Source of the DNA: Trabulsiella guamensis ATCC 49490
GTDB taxonomy: Bacteria; Pseudomonadota; Gammaproteobacteria; Enterobacterales; Enterobacteriaceae
Length of the DNA: 64,000 nucleotides
Reading direction: 5' to 3'
Assembly: GCF_000734965.1 (NCBI RefSeq)
Contig: NZ_JMTB01000043.1
Location: 86,988-150,987, forward strand
Shown here in pieces: positions 40,300 to 49,797 of this stretch. The translations under genes were made by a program, and so were the position numbers. The notes beneath the pieces were generated by a model. The model was not told the DNA's origin. It saw nothing but the letters and a program-made list of their open reading frames with translations, and ran no database searches. How positions within the stretch are numbered: the first letter of the stretch is position 1; each line of letters starts with the position of its first letter.

Positions 40300-40980
40300 T
40301 TACCAGCTCCCGTACGGATAGGTTTTACCCTTAATAAATCCCGGGGTATCACCGAAATAGACATATCCGTTGGGGTGCTCTGTGATGCCCTGGCAAAACT
40401 TCATCTCTTTGCCGCTACGGGTGATCATCTGGGCGGGTGTCACCGGGATATTGGGGTAACGATTGACATCATCGAGCCAGAGTCGCACTTTGCCCTCGGG
40501 AGCAAGACCAATCAGCAGCGTGTCATACCAGACAGTACGACCCGAATAGCTAGTATGATCAGCAGGGGTTTTCATCCGCTGCCAGGTTTTCGGTGAAAAG
40601 AGAATACTGGTTTCGTACGTTTTCTTATCAATAATTGAATCCCAGCAAAACAGCATATATTGCGGCAGACTTTTTACCTTATTGAAACTAAGGTATGTCG
40701 AGCCAGTTGTCTGGCTCCATGTTCCCTGCACATTGGGATCATCTTCGGCTGAATCCAGGGTAAAAAATTGATTGAGGTAACCCTCGACATCAATAATCTG
40801 GACATAAGTGACCGTGGCATAAAGTGCAAAGGGGGTGAAGAAATCGAAACGCCATTCTTTGTAGGGCAACGTCCAGTCGCCCTCCGCCGCCTGACGTGAC
40901 TGCAGGGGGTGTGAAGCGGGATAGTGACAACCGGTCATCACCGTAAAGAGTATAAAAATAGCGAACATATTCTTTTTCAT
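40300..40980 (-). CDS. DUF2931 family lipoprotein, probable immunity protein to the Hcp-lipase
   Basis: 226 residues with a lipoprotein signal peptide (MKKNMFAIFILFTVMTGC, lipidated Cys18). The mature domain resembles DUF2931, a family of lipoproteins often encoded next to T6SS effectors (WTLPYKEWRFDFFTP start, GYVYFGDTPGFIKG end). Its ATG overlaps the stop of the Hcp-lipase gene by 4 bp, so the two are made together. A periplasm-facing lipoprotein is the right location to neutralise a phospholipase delivered to the periplasm. The immunity function is inferred from context. Confidence 0.8.
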   Translation of the reverse strand: MKKNMFAIFILFTVMTGCHYPASHPLQSRQAAEGDWTLPYKEWRFDFFTPFALYATVTYVQIIDVEGYLNQFFTLDSAEDDPNVQGTWSQTTGSTYLSFNKVKSLPQYMLFCWDSIIDKKTYETSILFSPKTWQRMKTPADHTSYSGRTVWYDTLLIGLAPEGKVRLWLDDVNRYPNIPVTPAQMITRSGKEMKFCQGITEHPNGYVYFGDTPGFIKGKTYPYGSW

Positions 40981-42962
40981 GCTTTTTTTCCATCCATGTT
41001 ATAGACAGTGCGGATCCAACCCTCATCCGGACGATTAACAAAACTCACGATTTCCGCCGGTGCTGCGCCGCCCTGGATATCGCCCTGTTTGTTGATTTCA
41101 ATGGCATTCCAGTTAGCAGAACAGTGAATATAACGCGATGCCAGCACGTCCAGTTCCTCAGAGGTAAACCCGAAAACGGTGTCATAACGACGGGCTTTCT
41201 CCTCCTGGGCGAGCGCTTTTTTCGCAAGCGCCTGTAACTCTGCTGGTAAAACCAGCGCGGGACGCCCTGAATCGACATCATCGAACACCACCCCTGCAGC
41301 TTCAGCGGCGGCAATCATTACCCGCAGTGTCACCTTCGACCAGTCATTGCGCACGATCCGCTGGCGGAGCGTCAGCGCAGCGAAACTGCGCTTTTGCATC
41401 TGTCCGTACCGATCAGTGGGCATTCGCTCATCAGCCCAGACCTCCGGGATAATGGGATTATTGCGGATGATCGGCGCAATCGCTGGCGATGCCTCCATCA
41501 CCCGTAATTGCCCCATCGTCAGCCGATATGCCCGGGTTTGCTCTCCTGGCTTTTCTAGCGGTACCGTTTCAGTCTGCGGTCGGGTCAGGAACAGTGCCTC
41601 TCTTTCCTGCGGTAGATAGCCACCACCGATGTCAGAATGAACGCCGGGCAGCATCAGCTCCGGCCAGGCCGGACGGACGCTGTTTGAGGCAAAATTGAAG
41701 CGGCATTCGTGCCCGGCGGTGATCTGAAAAACTTTTTCCGCTACGCCGGGACGCAGTCGGATCCTGACCTCGCCGGTATCAGCACTGTGAGGATTCAGGC
41801 CATTCAGTGGCGTACCGATGGCCGCGACAGTGTCAAAGAGGCCAATAAAGCGTGTCTTACCCGCAGGCGTGCCGCTGTAGGTGATATCTCTCATCCCCTG
41901 CCGGATAGCGGCGATAATGGCGCGATCTTCTTCCTGTACACGGTTGGCAAAATGTCGCGCGGCAGCGGCACCACGGCTAAAACCGAATATGTCAAATTGG
42001 AGGGCAGCAATTTCAGCATTTCCTTGCAAGAGATCGAGTGCACGACTGATCGCAAATGGAATCTGCTTCACTGCATCATCCGTTTTTGCTATCACTCCGG
42101 TATCTGAAATCCCCAATCCCATCCCAATCTGACTGTCCGCTTCCCCTGCACGGGTACCGATCCCTTCGATATAAATCTTATTCTGCATAGTGTTAGCTTC
42201 TTCGAAAAATCGCCTGGGGTACAATTCATGCAACCAATGAATATTGGTGTAATAGCCTTTGTAGCTGGTAGCATCGCAGCCGGAGATCCCCAGTTGCATT
42301 TGTGCGTTACGTTCGAGAATGCTGACTGCATCGGGGTTGTCGATATCAAAATGTTGCGCGGTACAGGCGGCCAGCATATTGCGGGTATTCACGGCATTAT
42401 TGCCGGTACCATCGAAGAATATGCCCAACGTTAGCGTCAACGTTCTTTTGGCGGGTGGCGATTTCTGTGGTGGTATTTCAGGTGGGAAAATCTCATTATA
42501 ATTTTCCGGGGTGACCAGATAATCATATTCCGTACCGGCAGCGAGATGTCGACAGTGAATATAATCATAGCCGACCGTTATATATTCCTGATGAATATCA
42601 TCAACCACAGAATGACACTGGATCTGTTGTATGGATGCGCCACGCAAGTTAATCGCGTAATACGCTTCCCATCGTCCTGCAGGGCTCATACGGTAAAAGC
42701 TAAAATTGAGCGTTAACCGTTCATTATGATTGATTGCCTGCATCAATAACGGGGAGCTTTTATCAACCGGCTTACAAAACGTGAGGCCTTGCGGTGCCAG
42801 CCGCTGCGTGGTTCTCGACAGATTTTTTCTCAGGCTAAAAACAAATATCTCATCAGGGTGGGATTGCTGATAATGGTTGCCAACAGAATCAGCACTGCCG
42901 CAGCCAGACGAAATAAGACCCTGCTGCGCACCGCGCAGGGTTAAATAGATAATATCACTCAC
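40977..42962 (-). CDS. Hcp-lipase fusion: T6SS extended Hcp effector with a DUF2235 (Tle1-like) phospholipase domain
   Basis: 661 residues. Residues 1 to about 155 are a full enterobacterial Hcp (T6SS tube) domain: MSDIIYLTLRGAQQGLISSG start, FCKPVDKSSPLL, WEAYYAINLRGASI. A proline-rich linker (PPEIPPQKSPP, 160-170) leads to a DUF2235 alpha/beta hydrolase starting GIFFDGTGNN. The Tle1-type catalytic set is visible: nucleophile Ser329 in GFSRG, Asp377 in LFDTVA, His442 in LPGVHSDIGGGY. Hcp proteins with toxic C-terminal extensions are a known class of antibacterial effector. No other T6SS gene is in the window, so it is an orphan that would depend on a T6SS elsewhere in the genome. Confidence 0.9.
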   Translation of the reverse strand: MSDIIYLTLRGAQQGLISSGCGSADSVGNHYQQSHPDEIFVFSLRKNLSRTTQRLAPQGLTFCKPVDKSSPLLMQAINHNERLTLNFSFYRMSPAGRWEAYYAINLRGASIQQIQCHSVVDDIHQEYITVGYDYIHCRHLAAGTEYDYLVTPENYNEIFPPEIPPQKSPPAKRTLTLTLGIFFDGTGNNAVNTRNMLAACTAQHFDIDNPDAVSILERNAQMQLGISGCDATSYKGYYTNIHWLHELYPRRFFEEANTMQNKIYIEGIGTRAGEADSQIGMGLGISDTGVIAKTDDAVKQIPFAISRALDLLQGNAEIAALQFDIFGFSRGAAAARHFANRVQEEDRAIIAAIRQGMRDITYSGTPAGKTRFIGLFDTVAAIGTPLNGLNPHSADTGEVRIRLRPGVAEKVFQITAGHECRFNFASNSVRPAWPELMLPGVHSDIGGGYLPQEREALFLTRPQTETVPLEKPGEQTRAYRLTMGQLRVMEASPAIAPIIRNNPIIPEVWADERMPTDRYGQMQKRSFAALTLRQRIVRNDWSKVTLRVMIAAAEAAGVVFDDVDSGRPALVLPAELQALAKKALAQEEKARRYDTVFGFTSEELDVLASRYIHCSANWNAIEINKQGDIQGGAAPAEIVSFVNRPDEGWIRTVYNMDGKKA

Positions 42963-43065
42963 TGAATTACATCCGTTTAATAAATTGAATCAATGTAATT
43001 AATATCGAAGGCATTAATGCTTGCCATCGTTATAAACGGATGCAGGAAATTAATACAATAAAAAT

Positions 43066-43125
43066 AAAAAAGAGCGCTCTTTTTGTTTATTGCCTGCCTG
43101 AAGATTATTTCCTCCAGGCAGGCAA
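43066..43125. terminator. Tandem hairpins between the effector gene and bglX
   Basis: TTGCCTGCCTG / CAGGCAGGCAA (43090-43125) and the palindrome AGAGCGCTCT flanked by A-runs and T-runs (43066-43084). Read on the minus strand they form a bglX terminator. The interval 42963-43065 is AT-rich and is the probable promoter of the Hcp-lipase gene. Confidence 0.8.
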
Positions 43126-43131
43126 CTCATT

Positions 43132-45429
43132 TTATTTCAATTCAAACTCACCCTGTTTCACCCGGGCGGAATCAACACCGATGAAGACGTTGAATTTACC
43201 CGGCTCCACGTCATATTTCATGCGCTGGTTCCAGAACTTCAGTGCATCCACGTCGATCGGGAAGCTGACGGTCCGGGTTTCGCCGGGTTTGAGGTTCACT
43301 TTCTCAAAACCACGCAGCTGTTTCACCGGCCGGCTCATTGAGGCGGTGACGTCCTGCAGGTACATCTGGATCACCGTCGCCCCTTCACGCTTGCCAGTGT
43401 TGGTGACATCGACGCTGGCGGTGACGTTGCCGTTACGTTTCATCGTAGGTGCCGACATTTTCACATCGGATACGGTGAAGGTGGTGTAGCTCAGGCCATA
43501 GCCGAACGGATAGAGCGGCCCGTTGGCTTCGTCAAAGTAGCGCGAGGTGTATTTATTCGGTTTTTCCGGATTGTACGGGCGACCGGTATTGAGGTGGCTG
43601 TAGTACACCGGGATTTGCCCGACCGAGCGCGGGAAGGACATCGGCAGTTTACCGGACGGATTGTAATCACCAAACAGCACGTCGGCGATGGCGTTGCCAC
43701 CTTCGGTACCGGCAAACCAGGTTTCGAGAATCGCATCAGCCTGTTGATCTTCTTTTACCAACGCCAGCGGACGACCGTTCATCAGCACCAGCACCAGCGG
43801 TTTACCGGTGGCTTTCAGCGCGGCAATGATATCACGCTGACTCTGCGGGATAGTGATGTCGGTGCGACTGGAGGCTTCGTGCGCCATTCCCTGTGCTTCA
43901 CCGACCACCGCCACAACCACGTCAGACTGTTTCGCCGCGGTGACGGCTTCGTCAATCATCGCCTGCGGCGAGCGCGGGTCGACCACCACGGCCGGTTCAT
44001 ACTGGTTGAGGAAATCCACAATGCCTTTGTCGCTGGTGACGTTCGCCCCTTTGGCGTAAATCACTTTCCCCTGCGTGCCTACCGAGTTTCTGATGCCGGT
44101 CAGCAGCGTGACGGACTGATCAGCCACCCCGGCGGCCGACCAGCTGCCCATCATGTCGCGCTTGCTGTCGGCCAGTGGGCCAACCACCGCAATCGTGGCG
44201 GTCTTCTTCAGCGGTAACGTATCGAGACGGTTTTTCAGCAGCACCAGACTTTCACGCGCCACTTCGCGGGCCTCTTTGCGATGCAGGCGGCTTTCAGCGT
44301 TAGTGTCTTTCGGGTCGGATTCTTTCGGCCCCAGATGGCTGTAAGGATCGTTAAACAACCCCATGTCATATTTCACGTTCAGTACGTGACGGGTCGCGTC
44401 GTCCAGTTCCGCCATCGTGACTTTGCCCGACTTCACCAGCCCCGGCAGGTATTTGCTGTAGTATTCATCGCTCATACTCATGTTAATGCCAGACTTGAGC
44501 GCCACGCGTACCGCATCTTCCGGGTCGGAGGCTGTGCCGTGTTTAATCAGCTCTTTGATAGCGCCATGGTCGGAGATGGTGATACCTTTAAAGCCCCACT
44601 CGTTGCGCAGCAAGTCTTTCAGCAGCCAGGAATCTGACGACGCCGGGGTGCCGTTCAGCGAGTTCAGGGCCACCATCACCCCGCCGCTGCCGGCATCCAG
44701 CGCCGCTTTGTACGGCGGCATGTAATCGTTGAACAGGCGCTGCGGGCTCATGTCGACGGTGTTGTATTCTTTACCCCCTTCAACAGCGCCGTAGGCTGCG
44801 AAGTGTTTGACGCTGGTCATCACCGAGTACCGGTCTGCCGGGCTTTTGCCCTGCATCGATTCGACCATGGTTTTCCCCATGATCGCCGTCAGGTAAGTAT
44901 CTTCACCAAAGCCTTCTGAGACGCGGCCCCAGCGCGGATCGCGGGAGACGTCAACCATCGGCGCCCAGGTCATATTCAGGCCATCGTCGGCTGCTTCAAA
45001 GGCGGAGACTCGCCCCACGGTTTTCACCGCATCAAGATTAAATGAGGAGGCAAGACCGAGGCTGTTCGGAAACACGGTGCGCTGACCGTGAATCACGTCG
45101 TAGGCAAAAAACAGGGGGATTTTCAGGCGGCTGAGTTCCATCACCTGATCCTGCATCGTGCGGATATCGGGACGAGTGACAGTATTGAAAATAGCGCCCA
45201 CCTGCCCCGCTTTGATCATCTCCCGAATCGCCTCTTTTGGGTTATCCGGGCCAACGCTAATCAGGCGCAACTGACCAATTTTTTCATCGACGGTCATTTT
45301 CTTGAGCAATTCCGTGACAAACGCATCCCGCGCTTCGGGCGTCAACGGGTGGTTACCGAACAGGTCGTCAGCCAGAGCAGGTTGCAACGCCAGACTAACG
45401 GCAACGCCAACAGAACATAGCCATTTCAT
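43132..45429 (-). CDS. bglX: Periplasmic beta-glucosidase BglX
   Basis: Family GH3 exo-beta-glucosidase, 765 residues, the E. coli length. A signal peptide ends near LQPALADD. The GH3 N-terminal barrel holds the nucleophile Asp in ITISDHGAIKE. The C-terminal domain (from about residue 400) and a fibronectin-III-like domain (from about 660, GREGATVIQMYLQD region) follow. E. coli bglX is directly next to osmF; here 2.9 kb with the effector pair separates them. Divergent from dld. Confidence 0.97.
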   Translation of the reverse strand: MKWLCSVGVAVSLALQPALADDLFGNHPLTPEARDAFVTELLKKMTVDEKIGQLRLISVGPDNPKEAIREMIKAGQVGAIFNTVTRPDIRTMQDQVMELSRLKIPLFFAYDVIHGQRTVFPNSLGLASSFNLDAVKTVGRVSAFEAADDGLNMTWAPMVDVSRDPRWGRVSEGFGEDTYLTAIMGKTMVESMQGKSPADRYSVMTSVKHFAAYGAVEGGKEYNTVDMSPQRLFNDYMPPYKAALDAGSGGVMVALNSLNGTPASSDSWLLKDLLRNEWGFKGITISDHGAIKELIKHGTASDPEDAVRVALKSGINMSMSDEYYSKYLPGLVKSGKVTMAELDDATRHVLNVKYDMGLFNDPYSHLGPKESDPKDTNAESRLHRKEAREVARESLVLLKNRLDTLPLKKTATIAVVGPLADSKRDMMGSWSAAGVADQSVTLLTGIRNSVGTQGKVIYAKGANVTSDKGIVDFLNQYEPAVVVDPRSPQAMIDEAVTAAKQSDVVVAVVGEAQGMAHEASSRTDITIPQSQRDIIAALKATGKPLVLVLMNGRPLALVKEDQQADAILETWFAGTEGGNAIADVLFGDYNPSGKLPMSFPRSVGQIPVYYSHLNTGRPYNPEKPNKYTSRYFDEANGPLYPFGYGLSYTTFTVSDVKMSAPTMKRNGNVTASVDVTNTGKREGATVIQMYLQDVTASMSRPVKQLRGFEKVNLKPGETRTVSFPIDVDALKFWNQRMKYDVEPGKFNVFIGVDSARVKQGEFELK

Positions 45430-45616
45430 TTATATTTTTACTCTCTATTTCGGGCCGGATAACCCGGCGAAACCGCGGTTTGCCATAAGCCTAAACGGCT
45501 GATAAGAATAATGCTAAGGTTATTCTCTGATTTTTCTACCGCATTCGCGAATCAAATTGTCATACAAAGCGCTATGCTTAAGCGCGACAAATTTGCTCAC
45601 CACAAGGAGTGGGAAG

Positions 45617-47353
45617 ATGTCTTCCACCACGATAACTGATAATACCGTCCTTCTGGCAGAACTCGCTCGTCTGGTTGGTCACGCTCACCTGCTGACGGAT
45701 CCGGCCAAAACGCAACGCTATCGCAAAGGTTTTCGCTCGGGTCAGGGCGATGCGCTGGCGGTGGTATTTCCCGGTTCGCTGCTCGAACTCTGGCGTGTGC
45801 TGAACGCCTGTGTCAGCGCCGATAAAATCATCCTGATGCAGGCGGCCAATACCGGCCTTACCGAAGGCTCCACGCCAAACGGCAACGATTATGACCGTGA
45901 GATTGTCATCATCAGCACTCTGCGTCTCGACAAACTGCACCTGCTGGACAACGGCGAACAGGTGCTCGCCTTTCCCGGCACGACACTCTATTCGCTGGAA
46001 AAAGCGCTCAAGCCGTTTGGCCGCGAGCCGCATTCGGTGATCGGCTCGTCCTGTATTGGCGCGTCGGTGATTGGCGGGATCTGCAACAACTCTGGTGGAT
46101 CGTTGGTACAACGCGGTCCGGCCTATACCGAAATGTCGCTGTTCGCGCGCATTGACGAACAGGGCAAGCTGCAACTGGTGAACCACCTCGGTATTGAGCT
46201 TGGTGAGACGCCGGAGCAGATCTTAAGCAAACTCGACGATGACCGCGTGAAAGAGAGCGATGTGCGCCACGACGGCCGCCACGCGCATGATCACGACTAC
46301 ATTTCCCGCGTGCGCGACGTCAACGCACAAACCCCGGCCCGCTACAACGCTGACCCGGATCGTCTGTTTGAATCCTCCGGTTGCGCCGGCAAGCTGGCGG
46401 TGTTCGCCGTGCGTCTCGACACCTTCCCGGCTGAAAAAAATCAGCAGGTATTTTACATCGGCACTAATCAGCCGGACGTGTTGACGGAGATCCGTCGTCA
46501 TATTCTGGCGAACTTTGAAAACCTGCCGGTGGCCGGGGAATACATGCACCGTGATATTTACGATATCGCTGAGCAGTACGGTAAAGACACCTTCCTGATG
46601 ATCGACAAACTCGGCACCGACAAAATGCCGTTCTTCTTCACGCTGAAGGGGCGTACCGACGCGATGCTGGAAAAAGTATCGCTGTTTAAACCGCATTTCA
46701 CCGACCGCTTTATGCAGAAGATTGGTCACGTTTTCCCCAACCATCTGCCGCCGCGCATGAAAGCATGGCGCGATAAGTATGAACATCACCTGTTGCTGAA
46801 AATGGCAGGCGATGGCATTGAAGAAGCGAAACGCTGGCTGAATGACTATTTTCAGCAGGCTGAAGGGGCTTATTTCGAATGTACGCCGGAAGAAGGCAGC
46901 AAAGCATTTTTGCACCGGTTCGCCGCTGCCGGAGCCGCCATCCGCTATCAGGCGGTTCATGCCGATGAAGTGGAGGATATTCTGGCGCTGGATATTGCGT
47001 TACGCCGTAACGACACCGAATGGTTTGAGCATCTCCCGCCGGAAATTGACAGCCAGCTGGTGCATAAGCTCTATTACGGTCATTTCATGTGCCACGTTTT
47101 CCATCAGGATTACATCGTCAAAAAAAGAGTGGATGCGCATGCGCTGAAAGAACAGATGCTGGCACTGTTGCGCGAGCGGGGAGCACAGTACCCGGCGGAA
47201 CATAACGTCGGACACCTGTATGAAGCGGCAGACAGCCTGAAGCAGTTTTATCGTCAGAATGACCCGACCAACAGCATGAATCCTGGAATTGGCAAAACCA
47301 GCAAGCAAAAGTACTGGGGCGAAACCGCCACCCCAGTCAGTAAGGCGGAGTAA
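45617..47353 (+). CDS. dld: D-lactate dehydrogenase (quinone), FAD-dependent
   Basis: Peripheral inner-membrane flavoenzyme oxidising D-lactate to pyruvate and feeding the quinone pool. 578 residues from the ATG at 45617, which has ribosome site AAGGAGT; the frame is open 60 bp upstream but not conserved. The FAD-binding PCMH domain includes TGLTEGSTPNGNDYDRE and SSCIGASVIGGICNNSGG. The C-terminus is slightly longer than in E. coli (571 residues). Divergent from bglX, convergent with pbpG. Confidence 0.96.
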   Translation: MSSTTITDNTVLLAELARLVGHAHLLTDPAKTQRYRKGFRSGQGDALAVVFPGSLLELWRVLNACVSADKIILMQAANTGLTEGSTPNGNDYDREIVIISTLRLDKLHLLDNGEQVLAFPGTTLYSLEKALKPFGREPHSVIGSSCIGASVIGGICNNSGGSLVQRGPAYTEMSLFARIDEQGKLQLVNHLGIELGETPEQILSKLDDDRVKESDVRHDGRHAHDHDYISRVRDVNAQTPARYNADPDRLFESSGCAGKLAVFAVRLDTFPAEKNQQVFYIGTNQPDVLTEIRRHILANFENLPVAGEYMHRDIYDIAEQYGKDTFLMIDKLGTDKMPFFFTLKGRTDAMLEKVSLFKPHFTDRFMQKIGHVFPNHLPPRMKAWRDKYEHHLLLKMAGDGIEEAKRWLNDYFQQAEGAYFECTPEEGSKAFLHRFAAAGAAIRYQAVHADEVEDILALDIALRRNDTEWFEHLPPEIDSQLVHKLYYGHFMCHVFHQDYIVKKRVDAHALKEQMLALLRERGAQYPAEHNVGHLYEAADSLKQFYRQNDPTNSMNPGIGKTSKQKYWGETATPVSKAE

Positions 47354-47355
47354 GG

Positions 47356-48300
47356 TTAATCCGCCTGGGTGGTTTGTTCACCGTGCAGCATGGCGTTCGC
47401 CATCTGTGCCTCGCGCTGTTTTTTATAGCTCAGCGCAGCAGGCGGAACTGGCATGATTTTCCCGGTCTCCACCCATGTCCGCAGGCGGCTGGCGTCGGCG
47501 AAATGGGTGTATTTGCCGAAGGCATCCATCACCACCAGCGCCACCGGACGGTTGTTAATGACTGTGCGCATAATCAGGCAATGCCCGGCTGCGTTGGTGA
47601 AGCCGGTTTTGGTCAGCTGAATATTCCAGTTATCGCGATACACCAGATGGTTGGTGTTGCGAAACGGCAGTGTATAGGCCGGATGGGCAAACGTCGCGGT
47701 ATCTTCACGCGTAGTACTGAGCTGACCGATCAGCGGGTACTGCTTGCTGGCGATCAGCAGTTTGGTTAAATCCCGCGCTGTTGAAACGTTCTGGATAGAT
47801 AACCCGGTTGGCTCCACATAGCGAGTATGCGTCATGCCCAGCGCTTTCGCTTTGGCATTCATCGACTTGATGAACGCGCTGTAACCGCCCGGATAATGGT
47901 GCGCCAGGCTTGCCGCTGCGCGGTTTTCAGAAGACATCAGCGCCAGCAGCAACATATTCTTGCGGCTAATCTGGCTGTTCAAACGGACGCGCGAGTAAAC
48001 CCCTTTCATTTCTGGCGTCTGGCTGATATCCACCGTCAGCATTTCATCCAGTGGCAGACGGGCGTCCAGCACCACCATCGCGGTCATCACTTTGGTGATT
48101 GACGCCATGGGGCGCACGAGATCCGGGTGGCTGGAATAAATCACCTGATTAGTATTCAAATCGACAATCATCGCACTACCGGATGCGATCTCCGGTTGCG
48201 CGGCCGCTGCGGTTGCAACGGTTTTCGCGCTCGCCTGTGGCGCAAAAGGCACTGCCAGCATCAGCGCAAGGCTGAGCAAGGACACTCGACATTTCTGCAT
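47356..48300 (-). CDS. pbpG: D-alanyl-D-alanine endopeptidase PBP7
   Basis: Periplasmic low-molecular-mass penicillin-binding protein that cleaves D-Ala-mDAP crosslinks. 314 residues with a signal peptide ending near APQASAK. The active-site motifs are all present: S-x-x-K as SITK, S-x-N as SEN in MSSENRAA, and KTG in [13 protein letters not shown]. It lies 2 bp from the end of the convergent gene dld. Confidence 0.96.
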   Translation of the reverse strand: MQKCRVSLLSLALMLAVPFAPQASAKTVATAAAAQPEIASGSAMIVDLNTNQVIYSSHPDLVRPMASITKVMTAMVVLDARLPLDEMLTVDISQTPEMKGVYSRVRLNSQISRKNMLLLALMSSENRAAASLAHHYPGGYSAFIKSMNAKAKALGMTHTRYVEPTGLSIQNVSTARDLTKLLIASKQYPLIGQLSTTREDTATFAHPAYTLPFRNTNHLVYRDNWNIQLTKTGFTNAAGHCLIMRTVINNRPVALVVMDAFGKYTHFADASRLRTWVETGKIMPVPPAALSYKKQREAQMANAMLHGEQTTQAD

Positions 48301-48454
48301 GGTGAGATTTCTGGTTATTTTTTCGGCAAAAGATTAATGTAGCTGATTATTTCAGGATTTCCTGAAGCTGCATCATACCTCGCAGAACTCCCGCGTCGCC
48401 AGCAGATAATCGTGAGGAAATGCTGCACCGCCGGAGAACCCGACGGTGCATAAT

Positions 48455-49042
48455 TCAGAACAAGCGATAACCGTAACCCCAGAGGATCACTGTTAACGCC
48501 AGCAGAACTTCAAGCACCAGCACGCCGATGGCCAGCGTCGAGCTGGAAAAGCTTAAGCCCTCTTCTTTGTTAATATTGAGGAAGGTTGGCACGCCCAGGT
48601 AGAGCAGATAGCCGGTGTAGAACAGCGCAATCGTCCCCGCCAGTGCGCAAAGCCAGACCAGCGGATAAAGCGCGACAATCCCACTCAGGAACAACGGCGT
48701 GGCAACATATCCGGCGAAGACCATACAGTGGCGAAGCGACGGGCGTTGCGGATAGTGACGCGCCATCCACCAGATGACTCGCCCCATCGCCGCGACCCCT
48801 ATCAGCATCAGCGCATAAAAGAGAACGGCAGAAAACAGGCCGGTCACGGGCGACAGTTTAACTACCGTGCCATCGCCAAAATTCCAGCCAAGTTGCGTGG
48901 TACCAATAAAGGCGCAGATCACCGGGATCGCCGCCATGATTAACACATGGTGAGTGTAGTGATGCGAAACAGATTCGTTTTCGCCACGGATGACGTGCAT
49001 TTCGCGCTCGGGATGTGAAAACAGTCCCCAGACATGGTTCAT
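48455..49042 (-). CDS. yohC: Yip1-family inner-membrane protein YohC
   Basis: 195 residues, the E. coli length, with about five hydrophobic helices. It begins MNHVWGLFSHPEREMHVIRGEN with a conserved cytoplasmic N-terminus. The function is unknown. Divergent from yohD across 176 bp; the 154 bp between it and pbpG hold no gene. Confidence 0.93.
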   Translation of the reverse strand: MNHVWGLFSHPEREMHVIRGENESVSHHYTHHVLIMAAIPVICAFIGTTQLGWNFGDGTVVKLSPVTGLFSAVLFYALMLIGVAAMGRVIWWMARHYPQRPSLRHCMVFAGYVATPLFLSGIVALYPLVWLCALAGTIALFYTGYLLYLGVPTFLNINKEEGLSFSSSTLAIGVLVLEVLLALTVILWGYGYRLF

Positions 49043-49218
49043 AAAACCCCCTTGTCACGGCTTCGTAGAATCACCCTTCAAGTATAAGACATACTGATAG
49101 ATTATTTTGCGTACAGCGTGAAAAAGCAGATTAGCGCTATTTCCCGTCTTTGCCGTCGCAAGGGCGTCAGAGGGTATATGATTAACCACAGGTGTTATTC
49201 AGGGAGTCCTTACTTCGT

Positions 49219-49797
49219 ATGGATATCAACAGTCTGGTTTCACAGTATGGCTACGCCGCGCTGGTCATCGGCAGCCTGGCGGAAGGAGAAACCGTCACTC
49301 TGCTCGGCGGGGTAGCGGCGCATCAGGGATTGCTTAAATTCTGGCTGGTGGTGGTGTCGGTGGCGCTCGGCGGGATGATTGGCGATCAGGTGCTTTACCT
49401 GCTGGGGCGACGTTTTGGCGGCCGCCTGCTGCGGCGCTTCAAACGCCATAAAGCTAAAATCCGTTCGGCTCAGCGGCTGATCCAGCGCCGCCCTTACCTG
49501 TTCGTTATTGGAACCCGTTTTATGTACGGCTTTCGGGTCATTGGCCCGCTACTGATTGGCGCCAGCCGGTTACCACCGAAAATATTCCTGCCGCTTAACA
49601 TTCTCGGGGCGATTATCTGGTCGCTGCTGTTTACCACCCTGGGTTACGTCGGTGGAGAAGTTATCGGCCCGTGGCTGCACAATCTCGACAAGCATCTCAA
49701 ACACTGGATCTGGCTGCTGCTGGCGGTGGGTCTGGTGGTGGCCGTGCGCTGGTGGCTCAGGCGACGCGACAAAAAGCGCGCGTCGCCGGAGGATTAG
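49219..49797 (+). CDS. yohD: DedA family protein YohD
   Basis: 192-residue DedA/SNARE-associated membrane protein. It carries the family glutamate in [14 protein letters not shown] and the [13 protein letters not shown] arginine motif. DedA proteins are thought to be proton-coupled lipid transporters or scramblases. The ATG at 49219 gives the E. coli length; an upstream ATG in frame is not conserved. In E. coli, yohF and mdtQ follow; here yohD runs straight into the 3' end of dusC with a 4-bp overlap. Confidence 0.94.
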   Translation: MDINSLVSQYGYAALVIGSLAEGETVTLLGGVAAHQGLLKFWLVVVSVALGGMIGDQVLYLLGRRFGGRLLRRFKRHKAKIRSAQRLIQRRPYLFVIGTRFMYGFRVIGPLLIGASRLPPKIFLPLNILGAIIWSLLFTTLGYVGGEVIGPWLHNLDKHLKHWIWLLLAVGLVVAVRWWLRRRDKKRASPED

